In this document: positions 10,786 to 21,900 of the stretch, piece after piece | Layout: every line of letters begins with the position of its first letter | How positions within the stretch are numbered: the stretch's first letter is position 1 | Origin: Petrolisthes cinctipes | Lineage: Eukaryota; Arthropoda; Malacostraca; Decapoda; Porcellanidae | DNA length: 64,000 nt | Assembly: GCA_033782935.1 (NCBI GenBank) | Contig: JAWQEG010000004.1 | Coordinates: 372,001-436,000 of the forward strand | Reading direction: 5' to 3' | Position numbers and translations under genes: made by a program | Notes under the pieces: generated by a model | The model's input: only the letters and a program-made list of their open reading frames with translations | What the model was told of the DNA's origin: nothing | Databases searched by the model: none

Positions 10786-11286
10786 TACTCCGTGTTAGAG
10801 TATTTTCAAAATACATGCTCAAAACATACTGAAAATCGATCTTTTAGGTGCACAAAAGTCGATATGTGCATGCATCTTCAGTACCCGTTTATATCTCAAA
10901 TTCAGGCTCAAAACACCCGAAAATTCATTATTTTGGGGTCTCAGAAGCAATCTGTACATGCCTACTCAATGTTAGAGTATTTTCAAAATACAGGCCCAAA
11001 ACATGCTGAAAATCGATATTTTAGATGCCCAAAGTCAATATGTGCATATATCTTCTGTACCCGTTTATATCTCAAATTCAGGCTCAAAACACCCGAAAAT
11101 TCAATATTTTGGGTTCCCAGAAGCAATCTGTACATGCCTACACAGTGCTAGAATATTTTCAAAATATAGGCTAAAAACATGCTAAAAATCGACATTTTAG
11201 GTGCCAAAAAATCGATATCTCAAATTCAGTCCCAAAACACCCGAAAATTCGATATTTAGAGGTCCCAGAAGGTATCTGTACATGCC
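10786..11286. repeat. Reference X-type 501-bp unit (Ax-Bx-Cx)
   Basis: X-edition trimer. Ax (10786-10962) has ACATGCTCAAAACATACTG, GTGCACAAAAG, CTTCAGTACCC and TTCAGGCTC, and ends AGCAATCTG. Bx (10963-11138) has ACAGGCCCAAAACATGCTG and TTTTAGATGCCC. Cx (11139-11286) starts TACACAGTGCTAG, has CGACATTTTA and AAAAAATCG, and ends AGAGGTCCCAGAAGGTATC. X and Y differ at a fixed set of linked positions, so they are separate lineages rather than random variants. This copy has private changes: TTCATTATTTT in A and GGGTTCCC in B. Confidence 0.93.
10835..10863. other. Dyad-symmetric element in Ax monomer (representative)
   Basis: In each X-type A monomer ATCGA, T, CTTTT, AG, the palindrome GTGCAC, AAAAG and TCGAT follow in order. 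ATCGA pairs with TCGAT and CTTTT with AAAAG around the self-complementary GTGCAC, leaving only T and AG unpaired on the left arm. In Y-type A the centre is GTGCCC, which breaks the palindrome. Dyad symmetry and possible cruciform extrusion have been described for several centromeric satellites. No binding protein is implied here. Confidence 0.6.
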
Positions 11287-14200
11287 TACTCCGTGTTAGA
11301 GTATTTTCAAAATACAGGCCAAAAACATACTGAAAATCGATCTTTTAGGTGCCCAAAAGTCGATATGTGCATGCATCTTCTGTACCCGTTTATATCTCAA
11401 ATTCTGGCCCTAAACACCCGAAAATTCGATATTTTGGGGTCCCAGAAGCGATCTGTACATGCCTACTCCGTGTTAGAGTATTTTCAAAATTCAGGCCCAA
11501 AACATGCTGAAAATCGATATTTTTGGCGCCCAAAGTCAATATGTGCATGTATCTTCTGTACCCGTTTATATCTCAAATTCAGGCTCAAAACACCCGAAAA
11601 TTCAATATTTTGGAGTCCCAGAAGGAATTTGTACATGCCTACTCAGTGCTAGAATATTTTCAAAATATAGGCTAAAAACATGCTAAAAATCGATCTTTTA
11701 GGTGCCAAAAAGTCGATATCTCAAATTCAGTCCCAAAACACCCGAAAATTCGATATTTAGGGGTCCCAGAAGCGATCTGTACATGCCTACTCCGTGTTAG
11801 AGTATTTTCAAAATACATGCTCAAAACATACTGAAAATCGATCTTTTAGGTGCACAAAAGTCGATATGTGCATGCATCTTCAGTACCCGTTTATATCTCA
11901 AATTCAGGCTCAAAACACCCGAAAATTCATTATTTTGGGGTCCCAGAAGCAATCTGTACATGCCTACTCAGTGTTAGAGTATTTTCAAAATACAGGCCCA
12001 AAACATGCTGAAAATCGATATTTTAGCTGCCCAAAGTCAATATGTGCATGTATCTTCTGTACCCGTTTATATCTCAAATTCAGGCTCAAAACACCCGAAA
12101 ATTCAATATTTTGGGGTCCCAGAAGCAATCTGTACATGCCTACTCAGTGCTAGAATATTTTCAAAATATAGGCTAAAAACATGCTAAAAATCGATCTTTT
12201 AGGTGCCAAAAAGTCGATATCTCAAATTCAGTCCCAAAACACCCGAAAATTCGATATTTAGGGGTCCCAGAAGCGATCTGTACATGCCTACTCCGTGTTA
12301 GATTATTTTCAAAATACATGCTCAAAACATACTGAAAATCGATCTTTTAGGTGCACAAAAGTCGATATGTGCATGCATCTTCAGTACCCGTTTATATCTC
12401 AAATTCAGGCTCAAAACACCCGAAAATTCAATATTTTGGGGTCCCAGAAGCAATCTGTACATGCCTACTCAGTGTTAGAGTATTTTCAAAATACAGGCCC
12501 AAAACATGCTGAAAATCGATATTTTAGATGCCCAAAGTCAATATGTGCATGTATCTTATGTACCCGTTTATATCTCAAATTCAGGCTCAAAACACCCGAA
12601 AATTCAATATTTTGGGGTCCCAGAAGCAATCTGTACATGCCTACACAGTGCTAGAATATTTTCAAAATATAGGCTAAAAACATGCTAAAAATCGACATTT
12701 TAGGAGCCAAAAAATCGATATCTCAAATTCAGTCCCAAAACACCCGAAAATCCGATATTCAGAGGTCCCAGAAGGTATCTGTACATGCCTACTCCGTGTT
12801 AAAGTATTTTCAAAATACAGGCCAAAAACATACTGAAAATCGATCTCTTAGGTGCCCAAAAGTCGATATGTGCATGCATCTTCTGTACCCGTTTATATCT
12901 CAAATTCTGGCCCTAAACACCCGAAAATTCGATATTTTGGGGTCCCAGAAGCGATCTGTACATGCCTACTCCGTGTTAGAGTATTTTCAAAATTCAGGCC
13001 CAAAACATGCTGAAAATCGATATTTTTGGCGCCCAAAGTCAATATGTGCATGTATCTTCTGTACCCGTTTATATCTCAAATTCAGGCTCAAAACACCCGA
13101 AAATTCAATATTTTGGAGTCCCAGAAGCAATTTGTACATGCCTACTCAGTGCTAGAATATTTTCAAAATATAGGCTAAAAACATGCTAAAAATCGATCTT
13201 TTAGGTGCCAAAAAGTCGATATCTCAAATTCAGTCCCAAAACACCCGAAAATTCGATATTTAGGGGTCCCAGAAGCGATCTGTACATGCCTACTCCGTGT
13301 TAGAGTATTTTCAAAATACATGCTCAAAACATACTGAAAATCGATCTTTTAGGTGCACAAAAGTCGATATGTGCATGCATCTTCAGTACCCGTTTATATC
13401 TCAAATTCAGGCTCAAAACACCCGAAAATTCATTATTTTGGGGTCCCAGAAGCAATCTGTACATGCCTACTCAGTGTTAGAGTATTTTCAAAATACAGGC
13501 CCAAAACATGCTGAAAATCGATATTTTAGCTGCCCAAAGTCAATATGTGCATGTATCTTCTGTACCCGTTTATATCTCAAATTCAGGCTCAAAACACCCG
13601 AAAATTCAATATTTTGGGGTCCCAGAAGCAATCTGTACATGCCTACTCAGTGCTAGAATATTTTCAAAATATAGGCTAAAAACATGCTAAAAATCGATCT
13701 TTTAGGTGCCAAAAAGTCGATATCTCAAATTCAGTCCCAAAACACCCGAAAATTCGATATTTAGGGGTCCCAGAAGCGATCTGTACATGCCTACTCCGTG
13801 TTAGATTATTTTCAAAATACATGCTCAAAACATACTGAAAATCGATCTTTTAGGTGCACAAAAGTCGATATGTGCATGCATCTTCAGTACCCGTTTATAT
13901 CTCAAATTCAGGCTCAAAACACCCGAAAATTCAATATTTTGGGGTCCCAGAAGCAATCTGTACATGCCTACTCAGTGTTAGAGTATTTTCAAAATACAGG
14001 CCCAAAACATGCTGAAAATCGATATTTTAGATGCCCAAAGTCAATATGTGCATGTATCTTATGTACCCGTTTATATCTCAAATTCAGGCTCAAAACACCC
14101 GAAAATTCAATATTTTGGGGTCCCAGAAGCAATCTGTACATGCCTACACAGTGCTAGAATATTTTCAAAATATAGGCTAAAAACATGCTAAAAATCGACA

Positions 14201-14793
14201 TTTTAGGAGCCAAAAAATCGATATCTCAAATTCAGTCCCAAAACACCCGAAAATCCGATATTCAGAGGTCCCAGAAGGTATCTGTACATGCCTACTCCGT
14301 GTTAAAGTATTTTCAAAATACAGGCCAAAAACATACTGAAAATCGATCTCTTAGGTGCCCAAAAGTCGATATGTGCATGCATCTTCTGTACCCGTTTATA
14401 TCTCAAATTCTGGCCCTAAACACCCGAAAATTCGATATTTTGGGGTCCCAGAAGCGATCTGTACATGCCTACTCCGTGTTAGAGTATTTTCAAAATTCAG
14501 GCCCAAAACATGCTGAAAATCGATATTTTTGGCGCCCAAAGTCAATATGTGCATGTATCTTCTGTACCCGTTTATATCTCAAATTCAGGCTCAAAACACC
14601 CGAAAATTCAATATTTTGGGGTCCCAGAAGCAATCTGTACATGCCTACTCAGTGCTAGAATATTTTCAAAATATAGGCTAAAAACATGCTAAAAATCGAT
14701 CTTTTAGGTGCCAAAAAGTCGATATCTCAAATTCAGTCCCAAAACACCCGAAAATTCGATATTTAGGGGTCCCAGAAGCGATCTGTACATGCC

Positions 14794-15117
14794 TACTCCG
14801 TGTTAGAGTATTTTCAAAATTCAGGCCCAAAACATGCTGAAAATCGATATTTTTGGCGCCCAAAGTCAATATGTGCATGTATCTTCTGTACCCGTTTATA
14901 TCTCAAATTCAGGCTCAAAACACCCGAAAATTCAATATTTTGGGGTCCCAGAAGCAATCTGTACATGCCTACACAGTGCTAGAATATTTTCAAAATATAG
15001 GCTAAAAACATGCTAAAAATCGATCTTTTAGGTGCCAAAAAGTCGATATCTCAAATTCAGTCCCAAAACACCCGAAAATTCGATATTTAGGGGTCCCAGA
15101 AGCGATCTGTACATACC
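14794..15117. repeat. 324-bp block B-C
   Basis: A Y-type B (176 bp, with GGCGCCC) and C (148 bp) follow the previous C directly, with A missing. It marks the junction where sequence like 10.46-11.7 kb reappears with an offset of 4,332 bp (eight 501-bp units plus 324). Confidence 0.88.
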
Positions 15118-18100
15118 TACTCCGTGTTAGAGTATTTTCAAAATACATGCTCAAAACATACTGAAAATCGATCTTTTAGGTGCACAAAAGTCGATATGTG
15201 CATGCATCTTCAGTACCCGTTTATATCTCAAATTCAGGCTCAAAACACCCGAAAATTCAATATTTTGGGGTCCCAGAAGCAATCTGTACATGCCTACTCA
15301 ATGTTAGAGTATTTTCAAAATACAGGCCCAAAACATGCTGAAAATCGATATTTTAGATGCCCAAAGTCAATATGTGCATATATCTTCTGTACCCGTTTAT
15401 ATCTCAAATTCAGGCTCAAAACACCCGAAAATTCAATATTTTGGGTTCCCAGAAGCAATCTGTACATGCCTACACAGTGCTAGAATATTTTCAAAATATA
15501 GGCTAAAAACATGCTAAAAATCGACATTTTAGGTGCCAAAAAATCGATATCTCAAATTCAGTCCCAAAACACCCGAAAATTCGATATTTAGAGGTCCCAG
15601 AAGGTATCTGTACATGCCTACTCCGTGTTAGAGTATTTTCAAAATACAGGCCAAAAACATACTGAAAATCGATCTTTTAGGTGCCCAAAAGTCGATATGT
15701 GCATGCATCTTCTGTACCCGTTTATATCTCAAATTCTGGCCCTAAACACCCGAAAATTCGATATTTTGGGGTCCCAGAAGCGATCTGTACATGCCTACTC
15801 CGTGTTAGAGTATTTTCAAAATTCAGGCCCAAAACATGCTGAAAATCGATATTTTTGGCGCCCAAAGTCAATATGTGCATGTATCTTCTGTACCCGTTTA
15901 TATCTCAAATTCAGGCTCAAAACACCCGAAAATTCAATATTTTGGGGTCCCAGAAGCAATTTGTACATGCCTACTCAGTGCTAGAATATTTTCAAAATAT
16001 AGGCTAAAAACATGCTAAAAATCGATCTTTTAGGTGCCAAAAAGTCGATATCTCAAATTCAGTCCCAAAACACCCGAAAATTCGATATTTAGGGGTCCCA
16101 GAAGCGATCTGTACATGCCTACTCCGTGTTAGAGTATTTTCAAAATACATGCTCAAAACATACTGAAAATCGATCTTTTAGGTGCACAAAAGTCGATATG
16201 TGCATGCATCTTCAGTACCCGTTTATATCTCAAATTCAGGCTCAAAACACCCGAAAATTCAATATTTTGGGGTCCCAGAAGCAATCTGTACATGCCTACT
16301 CAGTGTTAGAGTATTTTCAAAATACAGGCCCAAAACATGCTGAAAATCGATATTTTAGATGCCCAAAGTCAATATGTGCATGTATCTTATGTACCCGTTT
16401 ATATCTCAAATTCAGGCTCAAAACACCCGAAAATTCAATATTTTGGGGTCCCAGAAGCAATCTGTACATGCCTACACAGTGCTAGAATATTTTCAAAATA
16501 TAGGCTAAAAACATGCTAAAAATCGACATTTTAGGTGCCAAAAAATCGATATCTCAAATTCAGTCCCAAAACACCCGAAAATCCGATATTCAGAGGTCCC
16601 AGAAGGTATCTGTACATGCCTACTCCGTGTTAGAGTATTTTCAAAATACAGGCCAAAAACATACTGAAAATCGATCTCTTAGGTGCCCAAAAGTCGATAT
16701 GTGCATGCATCTTCTGTACCCGTTTATATATCAAATTCTGGCCCTAAACACCCGAAAATTCGATATTTTGGGGTCCCAAAAGCGATCTGTACATGCCTAC
16801 TCCGTGTTAGAGTATTTTCAAAATTCAGGCCCAAAACATGCTGAAAATCGATATTTTTGGCGACCAAAGTCAATATGTGCATGTATCTTCTGTACCCGTT
16901 TATATCTCAAATTCAGGCTCAAAACACCCGAAAATTCAATATTTTGGGGTCCCAGAAGCAATCTGTACATGCCTACTCAGTGCTAGAATATTTTCAAAAT
17001 ATAGGCTAAAAACATGCTAAAAATCGATCTTTTAGGTGCCAAAAAGTCGATATCTCAAATTCAGTCCCAAAACACCCGAAAATTCGATATTTAGGGGTCC
17101 CAGAAGCGATCTGTACATGCCTACTCCGTGTTAGAGTATTTTCAAAATACATGCTCAAAACATACTGAAAATCGATCTTTTAGGAGCACAAAAGTCGATA
17201 TGTGCATGCATCTTCAGTACCCGTTTATATCTCAAATTCAGGCTCAAAACACCCGAAAATTCATTATTTTGGGGTCCCAGAAGCAATCTGTACATGCCTA
17301 CTCAGTGTTAGAGTATTTTCAAAATACAGGCCCAAAACATGCTGAAAATCGATATTTTAGATGCCCAAAGTCAATATGTGCATGTATCTTCTGTACCCGT
17401 TTATATCTCAAATTCAGGCTCAAAACACCCGAAAATTCAATATTTTGGGGTCCCAGAAGCAATCTGTACATGCCTACTCAGTGCTAGAATATTTTCAAAA
17501 TATAGGCTAAAAACATGCTAAAAATCGATCTTTTAGGTGCCAAAAAGTCGATATCTCAAATTCAGTCCCAAAACACCCGAAAATTCGATATTTAGGGGTC
17601 CCAGAAGCGATCTGTACATGCCTACTCCGTGTTAGATTATTTTCAAAATACATGCTCAAAACATACTGAAAATCGATCTTTTAGGTGCACAAAAGTCTAT
17701 ATGTGCATGCATCTTCAGTACCCGTTTATATCTCAAATTCAGGCTCAAAACACCCGAAAATTCAATATTTTGGGGTCCCAGAAGCAATCTGTACATGCCT
17801 ACTCAGTGTTAGAGTATTTTCAAAATACAGGCCCAAAACATGCTGAAAATCGATATTTTAGATGCCCAAAGTCAATATGTGCATGTATCTTATGTACCCG
17901 TTTATATCTCAAATTCAGGCTCAAAACACCCGAAAATTCAATATTTTGGGGTCCCAGAAGCAATCTATACATGCCTACACAGTGCTAGAATATTTTCAAA
18001 ATATAGGCTAAAAACATGCTAAAAATCGACATTTTAGGTGCCAAAAAATCGATATCTCAAATTCAGTCCCAAAACACCCGAAAATCCGATATTCAGAGGT

Positions 18101-18624
18101 CCCAGAAGGTATCTGTACATGCCTACTCCGTGTTAGAGTATTTTCAAAATACAGGCCAATAACATACTGAAAATCGATCTCTTAGGTGCCCAAAAGTCGA
18201 TATGTGCATGCATCTTCTGTACCCGTTTATATCTCAAATTCTGGCCCTAAACACCCGAAAATTCGATATTTTGTGGTCCCAGAAGCGATCTGTACATGCC
18301 TACTCCGTGTTAGAGTATTTTCAAAATTCAGGCCCAAAACATGCTGAAAATCGATATTTTTGGTGCCCAAAGTCAATATGTGCATGTATCTTCTGTACCC
18401 GTTTATATCTCAAATTCAGGCTCAAAACACCCGAAAATTCAATATTTTGGGGTCCCAGAAGCAATCTGTACATGCCTACTCAGTGCTAGAATATTTTCAA
18501 AATATAGGCTAAAAACATGCTAAAAATCGATCTTTTAGGTGCCAAAAAGTCGATATCTCAAATTCAGTCCCAAAACACCCGAAAATTCGATATTTAGGGG
18601 TCCCAGAAGCGATCTGTACATGCC
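15118..18624. repeat. Seven regular 501-bp units (X Y X Y X X Y)
   Basis: Starts fall at 15118, 15619, 16120, 16621, 17122, 17623 and 18124. The first two match 10786 and 11287 (shared GTACATACC, CTCAATGTTAG, GCATATATC, GGGTTCCC). X-type B monomers with CTTATGTACCC occur at about 16,387 and 17,890, again 1,503 bp apart. Confidence 0.92.
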
Positions 18625-18939
18625 TACTCCGTGTTAGAGTATTTTCAAAATACATGCTCAAAACATACTGAAAATCGATCTTTTAGGTGCACAAAAGTCG
18701 ATATGTGCATGTATCTTTTGTACCCGTTTATATCTCAAATTCAGGCTCAAAACACCCGAAAATTCAATATTTTGGGGTCCCAGAAGCAATCTGTACAGTG
18801 CTAGAATATTTTCAAAATATAGGCTAAAAACATGCTAAAAATCGATCTTTTAAGTGCCAAAAATTCGATATCTCAAATTCAGTCCCAAAACACCCGAAAA
18901 TTCGATATTTAGGGGTCCCAGAAGCGATCTGTACATGCC
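18625..18939. repeat. 315-bp block: A fused to short C (second copy)
   Basis: It has the same structure as 9970-10284: A of 177 bp plus C of 138 bp joined through GTACAGTGCTAG, with CTTTTAAGTGCC in C. It differs by CTTTTGTACCC and AAAATTCGATATC. Both blocks are followed by a Y unit whose A has GATATCTGCATGC, so the flank was copied as well. Confidence 0.86.
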
Positions 18940-21900
18940 TACTCCGTGTTAGAGTATTTTCAAAATACAGGCCAAAAACATACTGAAAATCGATCTTTTA
19001 GGTGCCCAAAAGTCGATATCTGCATGCATCTTCTGTACCCGTTTATATCTCAAATTCTGGCCCTAAACACCCGAAAATTCGATATTTTGGGGTCCCAGAA
19101 GCGATCTGTACATGCCTACTCCGTGTTAGAGTATTTTCAAAATTCAGGCCCAAAACATGCTGAAAATCGATATTTTTGGCGCCCAAAGTCAATATGTGCA
19201 TGTATCTTCTGTACCCGTTTATATCTCAAATTCAGGCTCAAAACACCCGAAAATTCAATATTTTGGGGTCCCAGAAGCAATCTGTACATGCCTACTCAGT
19301 GCTAGAATATTTTCAAAATATAGGCTAAAAACATGCTAAAAATCGATCTTTTAGGTGCCAAAAAGTCGATATCTCAAATTCAGTCCCAAAACACCCGAAA
19401 ATTCGATATTTAGAGGTCCCAGAAGCGATCTGTACATGCCTACTCCGTGTTAGAGTATTTTCAAAATACATGCTCAAAACATACTGAAAATCGATCTTTT
19501 AGGAGCACAAAAGTCGATATGTGCATGCATCTTCAGTACCCGTTTATATCTCAAATTCAGGCTCAAAACACCCGAAAATTCATTATTTTGGGGTCCCAGA
19601 AGCAATCTGTACATGCCTACTCAGTGTTAGAGTATTTTCAAAATACAGGCCCAAAACATGCTGAAAATCGATATTTTAGATGCCCAAAGTCAATATGTGC
19701 ATGTATCTTCTGTACCCGTTTATATCTCAAATTCAGGCTCAAAACACCCGAAAATTCAATATTTTGGGGTCCCAGAAGCAATCTGTACATGCCTACTCAG
19801 TGCTAGAATATTTTCAAAATATAGGCTAAAAACATGCTAAAAATCGATCTTTTAGGTGCCAAAAAGTCGATATCTCAAATTCAGTCCCAAAACACCCGAA
19901 AATTCGATATTTAGGGGTCCCAGAAGCGATCTGTACATGCCTACTCCGTGTTAGATTATTTTCAAAATACATGCTCAAAACATACTGAAAATCGATCTTT
20001 TAGGTGCACAGAAGTCGATATGTGCATGCATCTTCAGTACCCGTTTTTATCTCAAATTCAGGCTCAAAACACCCGAAAATTCAATATTTTGGGGTCCCAG
20101 AAGCAATCTGTACATGCCTACTCAGTGTTAGAGTATTTTCAAAATACAGGCCCAAAACATGCTGAAAATCGATATTTTAGATGCCCAAAGTCAATATGTG
20201 CATGTATCTTATGTACCCGTTTATATCTCAAATTCAGGCTCAAAACACCCGAAAATTCAATATTTTGGGGTCCCAGAAGCAATCTGTACATGCCTACACA
20301 GTGCTAGAATATTTTCAAAATATAGGCTAAAAACATGCTAAAAATCGACATTTTAGGTGCCAAAAAGTCGATATCTCAAATTCAGTCCCAAAACACCCGA
20401 AAATTCGATATTTAGGGGTCCCAGAAGCGATCTGTACATGCCTACTCCGTGTTAGAGTATTTTCAAAATACATGCTCAAAACATACTGAAAATCGATCTT
20501 TTAGGTGCACAAAAGTCGATATGTGCATGCATCTTCAGTACCCGTTTATATCTCAAATTCAGGCTCAAAACACCCGAAAATTCAATATTTTGGGGTCCCA
20601 GAAGCAATCTGTACATGCCTACTCAATGTTAGAGTATTTTCAAAATACAGGCCCAAAACATGCTGAAAATCGATATTTTAGATGCCCAAAGTCAATATGT
20701 GCATGGATCTTCTGTACCCGTTTATATCTCAAATTCAGGCTCAAAACACCCGAAAATTCAATATTTTGGGGTCCCAGAAGCAATCTGTACATGCCTACAC
20801 AGTGCTAGAATATTTTCAAAATATAGGCAAAAAACATGCTAAAAATCGACATTTTAGGTGCCAAAAAATCGATATCTCAAATTCAGTCCCAAAACACCCG
20901 AAAATTCGATATTTAGAGGTCCCAGAAGGTATCTGTACATGCCTACTCCGTGTTAGAGTATTTTCAAAATACAGGCCAAAAACATACTGAAAATCGATCT
21001 TTTAGGTGCCCAAAAGTCGATATGTGCATGCATCTTCTGTACCCGTTTATATCTCAAATTCTGGCCCTAAACACCCGAAAATTCGATATTTTGGGGTCCC
21101 AGAAGCGATCTGTACATGCCTACTCCGTGTTAGAGTATTTTCAAAATTCAGGCCCAAAACATGCTGAAAATCGATATTTTTGGCGCCCAAAGTCAATATG
21201 TGCATGTATCTTCTGTACCCGTTTATATCTCAAATTCAGGCTCAAAACACCCGAAAATTCAATATTTTGGGGTCCCAGAAGCAATCTGTACATGCCTACT
21301 CAGTGCTAGAATATTTTCAAAATATAGGTTAAAAACATGCTAAAAATCGATCTTTTAGGTGCCAAAAAGTCGATATCTCAAATTCAGTCCCAAAACACCC
21401 GAAAATTCGATATTTAGGGGTCCCAGAAGCGATCTGTACATGCCTACTCCGTGTTAGAGTATTTTCAAAATACATGCTTAAAACATACTGAAAATCGATC
21501 TTTTAGGTGCACAAAAGTCGATATGTGCATGCATCTTCAGTACCCGTTTATATCTCAAATTCAGGCTCAAAACACCCAAAAATTCAATATTTTGGGGTCC
21601 CAGAAGCGATCTGTACATGCCTACTCAGTGTTAGAGTATTTTCAAAATACAGGCACAAAACATGCTGAAAATCGATATTTTAGATGCCCAAAGTCAATAT
21701 GTGCATGTATCTTCTGTACCCGTTTATATCTCAAATTCAGGCTTAAAACACCCGAAAATTCAATATTTTGGGGTCCCAGAAGCAATCTGTACATGCCTAC
21801 ACAGTGCTAGAATATTTTCAAAATATAGGCTAAAAACATGCTAAAAATCGACATTTTAGGTGCAAAAAATCGATATCTCAAATTCAGTCCCAAAACACCC

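Larger units (their letters stand above)
10285..14793. repeat. Nine regular 501-bp units (Y X Y X X Y X X Y)
   Basis: Starts fall at 10285, 10786, 11287, 11788, 12289, 12790, 13291, 13792 and 14293, all exactly 501 bp apart. The trio 11788-13290 is repeated almost perfectly at 13291-14793 (period 1,503). Both copies share TTAGCTGCCC, GTTAGATTATTTT, CTTATGTACCC and GTTAAAGTATTTT at matching places. The Y-type B monomers carry TTTTTGGCGCCC. Confidence 0.93.

Noticed and set aside
10785..11287. Promoter-like TATAT and TTTATATC motifs in each monomer
   Set aside because: They recur in every AT-rich monomer with no associated gene or start signal. Calling them promoters would be unsupported.
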